A stretch of DNA of 64,000 nt from Verminephrobacter eiseniae EF01-2 (GTDB lineage: Bacteria; Pseudomonadota; Gammaproteobacteria; Burkholderiales; Burkholderiaceae_C): contig NC_008786.1 of NCBI RefSeq assembly GCF_000015565.1, positions 1,302,001 through 1,366,000 of the forward strand, written 5' to 3'. Below are positions 1-8,842 of the stretch, in pieces. Below the pieces are notes generated by a model that had not been told where the DNA came from, searched no databases, and saw only the letters and a list, made by a program, of their open reading frames with translations. The stretch's first letter is position 1. Each line of letters starts with the position of its first letter. The position numbers were made by a program, and so were the translations under genes.

Positions 1-1
1 A

Positions 2-1930
2 GGTATACAAAGCACACGCACGACCCAGATAGAAACGTGGAAGACCCAGGTCGCGCTCCTGAAGCAATGTGCGTATGCCCTGATCGAGATGCACGAGGCC
101 GCCAAAGGCTGGCAAGTGATCCTTGAGTATGAACTGCCACGCCGCCAGAAGCGCCCCGATGCGATCTTGCTCGCCGAGGACGTGATCCTTGTAGTCGAGT
201 TCAAGGTCGGAGCCATGTCTCACGATGCATCGTCTCGCTGGCAAGTAGAAGATTACTGCTTGAACTTGCGTGACTTCCACGGCGGCAGTTCCGGGCGCGC
301 GATCGTGCCGGTGCTTTGTTCCACTGCTACGCCGACCGTCATGAGTTCGCCTTTAATTTCGAGCTCCTGTGTCGCGCCCATACGGCTCACGAATGCCAAC
401 GGCCTAGCCAGCGTATTGCTGTCGGCCTACTCGGCGCAGCACGATCCCAGCGACCGATCCATTGATCCCGACACATGGGTCGATGCACCGTACCGTCCGA
501 CGCTTTCGGTCATAGAAGCAGCTGAGCGCCTTTACGAGAACCATGACGTTCGTGAGATCAGCCACAGCTACGCCAGCAACTTGGACGCAACGACGGACCT
601 GCTTTCGGAAGTGATCAGAGAAGCACGTGCGCAGAACCGACGGTGCGTATGCTTCGTCACCGGTGTTCCAGGCGCCGGGAAAACGTTGACTGGGCTCAAC
701 GTCGTCCACGACCCATCCCTGCGTGTGGAAGGCGGCCCATCTGGAATCTTCTTGTCCGGCAACGGCCCCCTGGTCAAGGTCGTGCGAGAGGCTTTGGTGT
801 TGAGCCAGCAGCGTGCCGGGCGTCGGCGCCAGGACAGCGCCCATGAAGTCTCGACCTTCATCCAGAACGTCCACCAATTCTTGCGCTATCACCGCGAGCA
901 TCCCGCGGCTCTGCCACACGAGCACGTCGTCGTCTTCGACGAGGCCCAACGTGCATGGGATCGCGAGCAGATGCAGCGCAAGCAAGGGGTGGACCGTTCG
1001 GAGGCTGCCGAACTCTTCGACGTGATGGATCGACTGGATGGATGGGCCGTGATCATTGCTCTCGTCGGCGGCGGACAAGAGATCTTCCTCGGTGAGGCAG
1101 GATTGGAGGAATGGGGGCGAGCCGTCGCCGTTCGGCCCGATTGGCGAGTCGTCGCCTCTCCCGAAGTCGTCTCCGGAGGTGCCAGCGTATCCGGACATCG
1201 CTTGTTCACTGATGGCGTTCCCTCTGGCATCGAGTTCCGCCCCGAGCCATTGGCGCACCTCAGTGTCGGCGTGCGAAGCTTTCGCGCTCAACGGTTGGCG
1301 GAGTGGGTCGATGCGGTGCTCCTCCTCGATACCGAACACGCACGGTCTCTCGTGCCGGATCGCCGGGAGTTCCCGCTCCATTTCACTCGTGATCTCGAAG
1401 TCGCCAAGGCGTGGTTGCGAGCCAGGAGTGAACCGGGCTGTGGTCAGCGAGCAGGCCTGATCGCTACATCGGAGGATCAACGTCTTCGTGCCTATGGCCT
1501 GGAACGCTCCAGTGCCTTCCGGCTGGATTACTCGTTCGAGAAGTGGTTCCTGATGCCTCCCGCGGACGTTCGTTCGAGCCATGCTCTCGAGGTGGCGGCG
1601 TCGGAGTTCGAATGCCAAGGGCTCGAGCTCGATTGGGTGGGACTGTGCTGGGGCGGCGATTTGACGCCATCCGCCTCTGGCAGCTGGGAGTACCGCAAGT
1701 TTCGCGGCAGTAGCTGGAATCAGGTGCGTAGCGATTCGGAACGCACCTATGTACGCAATCGCTACCGCGTGCTGCTCACGCGTGCGCGTCTCGGCATGGT
1801 CATCTGGATACCTCCGGGTAAGGCAAGCGACCCGACGCTCGAACCGGACAGATTCGACCGGGTTCGGAGTTTGCTTGAGGCAGTCGGCGTGCCAGAGCTT
1901 CGAGAAGAATTCGAAGGGGCCGAGGCATGA
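2..1930 (+). CDS. DUF2075 P-loop ATPase/helicase-like protein (5' end outside window)
   Basis: The reading frame is open from base 2 to the stop, and the first ATG is at 89, so the true start probably lies upstream. Counting from 89, a Walker A loop (GVPGAGKT) lies near residue 190 and a Walker B-like VVVFDEAQ near 280. The C-terminus carries the NRYRVLLTRAR block typical of DUF2075 (Schlafen-like) ATPases. An N-terminal VVEFKVG stretch recalls restriction-type folds. DUF2075 proteins occur beside restriction and DISARM genes, but their role there is not established. The stop overlaps the next start by 4 bases, so it belongs to the same operon. Confidence 0.85.
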   Translation, partial: GIQSTRTTQIETWKTQVALLKQCAYALIEMHEAAKGWQVILEYELPRRQKRPDAILLAEDVILVVEFKVGAMSHDASSRWQVEDYCLNLRDFHGGSSGRAIVPVLCSTATPTVMSSPLISSSCVAPIRLTNANGLASVLLSAYSAQHDPSDRSIDPDTWVDAPYRPTLSVIEAAERLYENHDVREISHSYASNLDATTDLLSEVIREARAQNRRCVCFVTGVPGAGKTLTGLNVVHDPSLRVEGGPSGIFLSGNGPLVKVVREALVLSQQRAGRRRQDSAHEVSTFIQNVHQFLRYHREHPAALPHEHVVVFDEAQRAWDREQMQRKQGVDRSEAAELFDVMDRLDGWAVIIALVGGGQEIFLGEAGLEEWGRAVAVRPDWRVVASPEVVSGGASVSGHRLFTDGVPSGIEFRPEPLAHLSVGVRSFRAQRLAEWVDAVLLLDTEHARSLVPDRREFPLHFTRDLEVAKAWLRARSEPGCGQRAGLIATSEDQRLRAYGLERSSAFRLDYSFEKWFLMPPADVRSSHALEVAASEFECQGLELDWVGLCWGGDLTPSASGSWEYRKFRGSSWNQVRSDSERTYVRNRYRVLLTRARLGMVIWIPPGKASDPTLEPDRFDRVRSLLEAVGVPELREEFEGAEA

Positions 1931-4900
1931 GCCAAAACGATCATCACCACGACTGGCTCTCGCTCGTCGAGATTTCCGGCCCGTTCCTCGCCGTTCCCGT
2001 TCTGAAGGAAGCCTTCCCGCAAGGGCTGGAAGAACTCGATGCGGCCAAGCGCAAGCGGCTGCGGCAAGCCTATGACGAATGGCTCGAGGCGCTGGAAACC
2101 GACGATCCGCGCATCGAGGAACTGCACGCGGCGTGGATAGCCGAGGTCTTGTCGCGCGGGCTGGAACTCGACGAGGACGGTCGCGGCGATGTGCTCAAAC
2201 GTGAGGACTGGTGCGCCGCGCACCTGAACGTCGCGCTGCCCGAACACGGCGTGAGCCTGTCGCCGGACTTCGCCGTCGTGGGCAACGGCGATGTGCCGCT
2301 GATGCTCGTCCATGCCTACGGGCCGGACGTCGATCTCGATACCACGCAAAAGCTGGAAGGTTGGGCCAGCACACCGGCGGAACGCATGGTGACGCTCTGC
2401 CGCGCCACGGGCTGCCGCCTCGGGTTGGTGACCAATGGCGAACGCTGGATGCTGGTCGATGCGCCGGTGGGCGCGGTCACTACTTTCGCCAGTTGGTATG
2501 CGCGTATCTGGGCGCAGGAACCCGTCACCCTCCAAGCCTTCGTCCACCTCTTGGGCATCCGGCGCTTCTTCGTCGATGAATCGGAACGGCTGCCCGCGCT
2601 GTTCGATCGCTCGCTGAAGTTCCAGGACGAAGTGACCGACGCCTTGGGCGAACAGGTGCGACGTGCGGTCGAAGTGCTGATCCAGTCGCTCGACAAAGCC
2701 GATCAAGACCGTGACCGCGAACTGTTGCGTGGCGTGAAGGAAACCGAGCTCTACGAAGCCGCGCTGACGGTGATGATGCGGCTGGTCTTCCTGCTTGCCG
2801 CCGAGGAGCGCGGCCTGCTGCTCTTGGGCGACGAACGCTACGAGGCGAACTACGCGCTCTCGACACTGCGCATGCAGTTGCGCGCCGAATCCGACGAGAT
2901 TCTGGAGCGCCGCTGGGATGCCTGGTCACGTCTACTGGCCGTTTTCCGCGCGGTGTATGGCGGCATCGAGCACGAAAACCTGCGTCTGCCCGCGCTGGGT
3001 GGCTCGCTGTTCGATCCGGATCGCTTCCCCTTCCTCGAAGGCCGCGCGAAAGGTTCCCACTGGCGCACCGACATCGCCGATCCGCTTCCGATCGACAACC
3101 GCACCGTCCTGCTGCTGCTCGAAGCCATCCAGCAATTCCAAGGACGCACGCTGTCGTATCGGGCGCTGGATGTCGAGCAGATCGGCTACGTCTACGAGGG
3201 CCTGCTGGAGCGTACCGTCAAGCGCACCGTCGAGGTCACGCTGGAACTCGACGGCACCAAGAGCGCCCAGTCGCCTTGGGTGACTCTGGCCGAACTCGAA
3301 TCCGCACGGCTGGACGGTGCAGGACGCTTGGCCGAACTGCTCCAACAGCGTTCCGGCAGTTCCGCCAGCCGCGTGCGCAACGACTTGGCTCGTCCCGTGG
3401 ACGATGCGCTCGCCGATCGTCTGTTGACCGCTTGCCACGGTGACACCTCATTACGCGACCGCATCGAGCCGTTCGGTCATCTGGTGCGCACCGACCCGTG
3501 GGGCTACCCGCTGGTCTATCCCGCCGGGGCCTTCATCGTCACCACTGGCTCCGACCGGCGCGAGACCGGCACGCACTACACGCCGAAGTCCCTCACCGAG
3601 GCCATCGTCACCGAGACGCTCACGCCCATCGCCTACATCGGCCCAGCGGAAGGCACGCCGCGCGCAGATTGGACGCTGAAATCGCCCGCCGAATTGCTCG
3701 ATCTGAAGATCTGCGACCCGGCGATGGGTTCGGGCGCTTTCCTCGTGCAAGTCTGCCGGTGGCTGGCCGACCGGTTGGTGGAGGCATGGGCGAAGGCCGA
3801 GACGCAAAGCCACACGATCGGTGTCGATGGGCGGGTGGCGGATGCCGACGCCAACGCCGAGCCGCTGTCTCACGACACCGAGGCGCGCACCATCGTCGCG
3901 CGCCGCCTCATCGCCGAACGCTGCCTCTACGGCGTCGATCTCAATCCGTTGGCGGTCGAACTGGCCAAACTCTCCATTTGGCTGGTGACGCTGGCCAAGG
4001 GTCGACCTTTCGGCTTCCTCGACCACAGCCTGCGTTGTGGCGACAGCCTGCTCGGCATCCATCGGCTGGAGCAGCTCACCCAGCTTTCGATGAACCCCAC
4101 GGGTCAGGGCCAGCTACGCCTGTTTGGCCAGAACATCGAGCGGGCCGTGCGCGAGGCCATCGAACTGCGGCAACGGTTGCGCGAAATGCCCATCCGCGAC
4201 ATCCACGACGTGGAAGTGATGGCGCATCTGGACGCCGACGCACGCCGCAGGCTCGAAGTGCCGGAATGCATTGCCGATGCGTTCATCGGGGAGGTCTTGG
4301 CTTCGGGGGGCAATGGTGCGGGGCTGGAGAACACGCTGACTTTGCTGACCGTCCAAGTTGGACAGGTTATCGACGGCGACCGCGACGTGCTCGTCTCAAT
4401 GGGCCGGAGAACGGTCGTCGCGCTCTCGACCGATCTGCCTGCCGACAAGCCCGCACGTCGGCCATTCCATTGGCCGTTGGAGTTTCCAGAGGTGTTCGCG
4501 CGTGAACGCGGCGGCTTCGACGGCATGGTCGGCAATCCGCCCTTTCTGGGTGGGCAGCGCATCACCGGCGTCGCGGGCACTGCCTTCCGTGATTGGCTGG
4601 TCGCGCACATCGCCGAAGGGCGGCGCGGTTCGGCGGATCTGGTCGCCTATTTCTTCCTTCGTGCTTGGAGTCTGCTGCGCGACGGCGGAGGCTTCGGGTT
4701 GCTCGCGGTCAACACCATCGCGGAAGGCGACACACGACAGGTCGGGCTGGAAGCGATGGTCGGCGCGGGTGCCATCATCCATGCGGCCTTTCCGAACGAA
4801 CCTTGGCCAGGGAAGGCAGCGGTCGTCACCAGTCGGGTGCATGTACACAAGGGCGAGTGGTCGGGCGAACGCTCGCTGTCGGGGAGATCGGCTCCCTTCA

Positions 4901-6285
4901 TATCAGCCTTCTTGTCCGATCGTCAGGACTGGAGTCCCAAGCGGCTGAAAGTCAATGCGAATCTTGCATTTCAGGGATGCATCACGCGGGGCTTGGGCTT
5001 CGTGCTTTCGCCCGACGAAGCGCGTCGAATGCTTGATGCCGACCCGAAGAACGTTGATGTGATCTTCCCCTATATCAACGGAGAAGATCTCAATTCAGAT
5101 CCCGAGCAACGTCCGAGTCGATGGGTAATCAACTTCTGGGATTGGTCGCAGAAACGCGCGCAAGAATATCCACTTCCTTGGGAATGGATCGAAGAGCGAG
5201 TCAAGCCCGACAGATTCCGGCTGCGTGACGACGGGCGCTATGTTTGTGCCCGACCGCTGAGAGATGAATGGTGGCTCTACGAAGGGCGGCGGATTGGGCT
5301 GTTTCACGCCATCGGTCGTGGCCGACACTTCGAGCGTCATCCTGATGGATGGATCTCCGAAAACAGCCCGGCAAACAAAGTCATGGTGTGCAGCGAAGTA
5401 ACCAAGCATCTATCGTATGTCCTTATCCACAATGACTACATCATGTCGGATCGAGCAGACGTATTTCGGAACGAAGAGTCTTTTGCGATTTGTCAGTCCT
5501 CTTTACACGAGGTTTGGGCACGCGTTTATAGCTCCCGGCTAGAAACGCGACTGAAATACTCTATCGGTAATGCGTTCGAAACGTTTCCGTTTCCTGCTCA
5601 CCCTCATGACGCGCTCCTGGAGCGAGGGGCGAATTTACATCAGTTGCGTGCCGCTCTGATGGTCAAAGACGGCATCGGTCTTACAAAGCTCTACAACCGC
5701 TTCCATACCGACACCAAACGCGATTACCGCATCGAAGGGTTGCGCGCATTGCAGCGCGAAATGGACACCGCCGTCGCGCACGCCTACGGCTGGGACGAGC
5801 TCGACCTCCAACACGACTTCCACGAAGTGCCGTACCTGCCGGAGAACGACCGCGTCCGCTTCACCATCTCAGAGGCGGCGCGCGTCGAAGTGCTGCGACG
5901 ACTGTCGGAGTTGAATCGTCAGCGATACGAGGAAGAAGTCGCGCAAGGGCTGCACGGCAACGCCACATCACGCGCCTCGACTCCCAAACGCCGTCGCACC
6001 AGCGCCGACATTCCGCAGCCCACGCTCGACTTCGATGCCATTCCCGCCAACGAGGGTCAATACCTCAAAGTCGCCGAGCCGCGCGCCGACTACCGCGCGG
6101 GACCATCTCACGCCATCACCGAGTACTTGAAAGCCCATCCCGGCTGGCACACCAAATCCGACATCCTCGCCGCCACTGGCATCACCGATAGCCAATGGAA
6201 TACCGCCATCGCCGAGCTGCTCGCCGCTGGTCGTGTCGAGTGCCAAGGTGAGCGGCGCGGGGCGCGTTATCGGGCCAAGCCATGA
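1927..6285 (+). CDS. drmMI: Large N6-adenine DNA methyltransferase, DISARM DrmMI type
   Basis: At 1452 residues this is a very large class I SAM-dependent methyltransferase of the Eco57I-like group. The SAM-binding motif (CDPAMGSGAFL) lies near residue 592 and the N6-adenine catalytic motif NPPF near 870. The last ~60 residues resemble a winged helix. In class 1 DISARM the methylase marks host DNA while DrmA, DrmB and DrmC act on unmarked DNA. The name rests on size, motifs and the downstream drmA-drmB pair. The start is the ATG in the ATGA overlap with the previous gene. A type IIG/BREX PglX-like enzyme is the main alternative; drmA and drmB argue for DrmMI. Confidence 0.82.
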   Translation: MSQNDHHHDWLSLVEISGPFLAVPVLKEAFPQGLEELDAAKRKRLRQAYDEWLEALETDDPRIEELHAAWIAEVLSRGLELDEDGRGDVLKREDWCAAHLNVALPEHGVSLSPDFAVVGNGDVPLMLVHAYGPDVDLDTTQKLEGWASTPAERMVTLCRATGCRLGLVTNGERWMLVDAPVGAVTTFASWYARIWAQEPVTLQAFVHLLGIRRFFVDESERLPALFDRSLKFQDEVTDALGEQVRRAVEVLIQSLDKADQDRDRELLRGVKETELYEAALTVMMRLVFLLAAEERGLLLLGDERYEANYALSTLRMQLRAESDEILERRWDAWSRLLAVFRAVYGGIEHENLRLPALGGSLFDPDRFPFLEGRAKGSHWRTDIADPLPIDNRTVLLLLEAIQQFQGRTLSYRALDVEQIGYVYEGLLERTVKRTVEVTLELDGTKSAQSPWVTLAELESARLDGAGRLAELLQQRSGSSASRVRNDLARPVDDALADRLLTACHGDTSLRDRIEPFGHLVRTDPWGYPLVYPAGAFIVTTGSDRRETGTHYTPKSLTEAIVTETLTPIAYIGPAEGTPRADWTLKSPAELLDLKICDPAMGSGAFLVQVCRWLADRLVEAWAKAETQSHTIGVDGRVADADANAEPLSHDTEARTIVARRLIAERCLYGVDLNPLAVELAKLSIWLVTLAKGRPFGFLDHSLRCGDSLLGIHRLEQLTQLSMNPTGQGQLRLFGQNIERAVREAIELRQRLREMPIRDIHDVEVMAHLDADARRRLEVPECIADAFIGEVLASGGNGAGLENTLTLLTVQVGQVIDGDRDVLVSMGRRTVVALSTDLPADKPARRPFHWPLEFPEVFARERGGFDGMVGNPPFLGGQRITGVAGTAFRDWLVAHIAEGRRGSADLVAYFFLRAWSLLRDGGGFGLLAVNTIAEGDTRQVGLEAMVGAGAIIHAAFPNEPWPGKAAVVTSRVHVHKGEWSGERSLSGRSAPFISAFLSDRQDWSPKRLKVNANLAFQGCITRGLGFVLSPDEARRMLDADPKNVDVIFPYINGEDLNSDPEQRPSRWVINFWDWSQKRAQEYPLPWEWIEERVKPDRFRLRDDGRYVCARPLRDEWWLYEGRRIGLFHAIGRGRHFERHPDGWISENSPANKVMVCSEVTKHLSYVLIHNDYIMSDRADVFRNEESFAICQSSLHEVWARVYSSRLETRLKYSIGNAFETFPFPAHPHDALLERGANLHQLRAALMVKDGIGLTKLYNRFHTDTKRDYRIEGLRALQREMDTAVAHAYGWDELDLQHDFHEVPYLPENDRVRFTISEAARVEVLRRLSELNRQRYEEEVAQGLHGNATSRASTPKRRRTSADIPQPTLDFDAIPANEGQYLKVAEPRADYRAGPSHAITEYLKAHPGWHTKSDILAATGITDSQWNTAIAELLAAGRVECQGERRGARYRAKP

Positions 6286-7682
6286 CGCACGCTAAGCCAG
6301 TATTCCAGAAGCTTTCTACTGCCACGATTGATCAATCGCCGGAAATTCAGTCGTGGCTGTCCCAATTTTCTATTGGAAATCGGAAAGCAGCCAAGATGCT
6401 ATTGCATCACCTCAAATTCGTTTCACGCGACGAGTTTTCGGTGTGGTTGCGCCGAGCGGTGGGGGAGCTTCCAGACAGCGAAATTTATGCACTTTACTCA
6501 GTCAGAAAACTCGAAAAGACCCAGGTCGTTTTTTGGGATGAAGCTGGAAACCCCGTCGTTCGTCCGGGCACCTCGCTGGGTAGCGAGGACTTGGTTTATT
6601 CGCTTGTTTCGAATCTGGTTCGCTCAGGCAATGGAAGGTTGCTTGACCATCCATCGCTTACGGATCTGAAAGATCAGAAAGTACGAAATTTCGTACTCAT
6701 CGACGATTCGATCGGGAGTGGCGATCGTATTTCAGGGTTCATCAATGCGATGCTGGCACACCCAACTTTTTTGAGCTGGTGGAGCTTCGGCTGGGTCAGG
6801 CTTCGCATTGTCAGCTTTGCCAGGCCACGGGAGGCCGAAAAAAGGGTCATTGCCAAGATTCGGGGATCAGATCACGGTAAGCGTAAATTCAGGAAGTCAG
6901 ACAAAATCACATTCACCAGTGAAGTGGTCTATGAGATTGGCTGGCATGAAGCACGGTGGGGCAAGTCTCATGCTGAAATAATCAATCTCTGCCAGGCACA
7001 AACCCAGATCCCTACGAAGCGGCGCTTGGGATATGGTGATGTGATGGCGAATATCGTTTTTTATCATAGCGTGCCCAACAATATTCCTGGAGCATTGTGG
7101 TGTACCTGCAAGAAGTGGAATGGCTTGATGCCCGAGAGGGCAATTCCCGATTGGTTATTGAATCTTCTGGCTGCCCCTCTATCAGTCAGCAACGCAGCGA
7201 ATGCTTTACCAGATGAGTTATCCAAGCTCTTGGCGCTGGTGAAGCGTGGTATCCGCAGCGTGCGTAGTCTTGCCATCCGGCTCGGTGTCGATCATGGATA
7301 TGCCAACGATCTGATCGCGTATGCGAAAAATCTGAGGTTGTTGACCCCTCAGGTTCGTTTGACTTCAGTAGGGATGGATCGATTCATCCAGTCAGGCAAG
7401 AGCTTGATGCTCCCTGAATGGGATTGCAGCCTGTATATTCCAAGTTCGTGGTGTGCTGGCCGGGTAACCGTTCAGCCGCTGACTGATGGAGACTCAGTCT
7501 CTCAAAGGTTGGCAGATTCCGTCGCAGCCTCGGCTTCGGCGGATGGGGATGTCGGACAGACATCTCTGGAAGGAACTGACGCCAAGGCGGCTACGCCGCC
7601 CTTCGGTGTCACGTCCCATGCACCTTCGGCGTCTCGGGAGAGACGCGACACCGATGGCCCCTTGGGCTCAAAGGAGAGGTGA
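6282..7682 (+). CDS. Retron-type effector: phosphoribosyltransferase-like domain plus winged helix
   Basis: The protein has 466 residues. A PRPP-loop motif (VLIDDSIGSGD) lies near residues 137-147, as in phosphoribosyltransferase-fold proteins. Residues ~300-365 look like a winged-helix DNA-binding domain. A reverse transcriptase gene follows with no gap, the pairing described for type III retrons, where such a protein is the toxic effector held by the RT-msDNA complex. The last ~70 residues after SWCAGR (end near 7463) are low-complexity and rich in Ser, Ala and Asp. They coincide with strong DNA hairpins, so that tail may be a by-product of an overlapping RNA gene. GC content is clearly lower than in flanking DISARM genes, suggesting separate acquisition. 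It overlaps the methyltransferase by ATGA. Confidence 0.78.
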   Translation: MTHAKPVFQKLSTATIDQSPEIQSWLSQFSIGNRKAAKMLLHHLKFVSRDEFSVWLRRAVGELPDSEIYALYSVRKLEKTQVVFWDEAGNPVVRPGTSLGSEDLVYSLVSNLVRSGNGRLLDHPSLTDLKDQKVRNFVLIDDSIGSGDRISGFINAMLAHPTFLSWWSFGWVRLRIVSFARPREAEKRVIAKIRGSDHGKRKFRKSDKITFTSEVVYEIGWHEARWGKSHAEIINLCQAQTQIPTKRRLGYGDVMANIVFYHSVPNNIPGALWCTCKKWNGLMPERAIPDWLLNLLAAPLSVSNAANALPDELSKLLALVKRGIRSVRSLAIRLGVDHGYANDLIAYAKNLRLLTPQVRLTSVGMDRFIQSGKSLMLPEWDCSLYIPSSWCAGRVTVQPLTDGDSVSQRLADSVAASASADGDVGQTSLEGTDAKAATPPFGVTSHAPSASRERRDTDGPLGSKER

Positions 7683-7712
7683 ATGGAAGCCTGGTCAGTA
7701 CACCACCTTTCT
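7478..7712 (+). ncRNA. Candidate retron msr-msd RNA overlapping effector 3' end and RT start
   Basis: Several strong inverted repeats are packed into this stretch. GAGACTCAGTCTC is at 7489-7501. GATGTC pairs with GACATC at 7548-7564. A long stem pairs 7578-7591 with 7595-7610 around a 3-base loop. GCGTCTC pairs with GAGACGC at 7629-7646. CGGTGTC (7604-7610) could instead pair with GACACCG (7647-7653), an alternative fold. AAAGGTTGG (7504-7512) and CCACCTTT (7703-7710) could form the closing a1/a2 duplex. Retron RNAs normally sit just upstream of the RT, and no other noncoding space exists here. The ends and the branching G are not established. Confidence 0.42.
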
Positions 7713-8831
7713 CAAAAGGCCGAGCCGATCCTCGGCCAAGCAGCCGCCGACGACTTGAAGACATATGCGCTGCGTCTGCGACAAGCTGGCCTACCTGTCA
7801 TCTTCTCTCTAGGCCATTTATCCAGAATCACTGGCGTCGACTATTCCTTGCTGCGTGCAACAGTCGAGCGTCGCCGGGAGTCAGCCAACTACCGCATGTT
7901 CGCCATCAAGAAGCGATCCGGCGGGCGAAGACATATACATGCGGTCACTGGTGAGCTATTTAAGGCACACCAATTCATCAACACTGAAATTCTCCAAAAA
8001 CTGGAACCTCACGTGGCCTCTTTTGCTTTTCATGCGGATGGCGGTATTCGCACCTGTGCTTCCGAACATTGTGGTGCTCAGTGGCTTTTTCAGTTTGATT
8101 TGGCGAATTTCTTTTACTCGGTGAACGAAGCTGATGTCTATGGGGTATTCGTGGGGCTTGGATATCGTCCCCTGCTGGCGTTCGAGATGGCTCGCATTTG
8201 CACTACGACCCGGCTTCCCAAACACCTGTTGCCTCACCTTTGGACACATCGCAGCCACAAGTCGCACGGTTATCAGTTTTATGCCGATCGTTCAGGTGCA
8301 ATGGGTGTGCTTCCCCAGGGAGCGCCAACCAGCCCCATGCTCAGTAACCTGGTCGCCCGCCGTCTGGATGAAAAATTGACCGAATTCTCAACCCAGTATG
8401 GCTTTGTTTATACACGCTATGCTGATGACCTCACCCTATCGTGCGGCGGAAACCTGCCGAGAGGAATGGCCATAGGCAACCTTCATCGGAAGGTAACCGG
8501 AATCATCAGAAAGAATGGGTTCAGAGAGAACCTAGATAAAACCCGTATCGCAGGCCCAGGTTCAAAGAAAGTTGTACTCGGGTTGCTCGTCGATGGCGAG
8601 GGGCCACGAATATCAAAGGAAACCTTCAAGCGCATTGATCGGCACCTTCATGCGTCTGAGAAGTATGGACTTCCCGACGTGGCAAAGCATGAAAAATTCG
8701 ATTCCCCGAGTGGCTTCTATAACCATCTTGCAGGCTTGATTGCCTTCGTGAAAGACGTGGACAAGGTCCGATGGGAAGAATTTCATGCCCGTTTTTCGAG
8801 ATTGCAATCACCCATGAACTCGTCCGCTTGA
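7683..8831 (+). CDS. Retron-type reverse transcriptase
   Basis: At 382 residues it is full length for a stand-alone retron RT. The first catalytic aspartate is in FQFDLANFF near residue 138, QGAPTSPMLSN lies near 212, and the YADD catalytic box near 246. A region resembling the retron Y motif reads VLG where VTG is usual, and I do not see the NAxxH motif of region X, so it is divergent. It would copy part of the adjacent RNA into msDNA that restrains the upstream effector. Its ATG directly abuts the effector's stop. Alternatives are a DRT-type or other defence RT; the upstream PRTase partner favours a retron. Confidence 0.88.
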   Translation: MEAWSVHHLSQKAEPILGQAAADDLKTYALRLRQAGLPVIFSLGHLSRITGVDYSLLRATVERRRESANYRMFAIKKRSGGRRHIHAVTGELFKAHQFINTEILQKLEPHVASFAFHADGGIRTCASEHCGAQWLFQFDLANFFYSVNEADVYGVFVGLGYRPLLAFEMARICTTTRLPKHLLPHLWTHRSHKSHGYQFYADRSGAMGVLPQGAPTSPMLSNLVARRLDEKLTEFSTQYGFVYTRYADDLTLSCGGNLPRGMAIGNLHRKVTGIIRKNGFRENLDKTRIAGPGSKKVVLGLLVDGEGPRISKETFKRIDRHLHASEKYGLPDVAKHEKFDSPSGFYNHLAGLIAFVKDVDKVRWEEFHARFSRLQSPMNSSA

Positions 8832-8842
8832 AGAGGACTGTG

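Noticed and set aside
404..1618. Long minus-strand frame opposite the DUF2075 gene
   Set aside because: It mirrors a well-supported gene, shows no motif and arises from GC-rich codon use.
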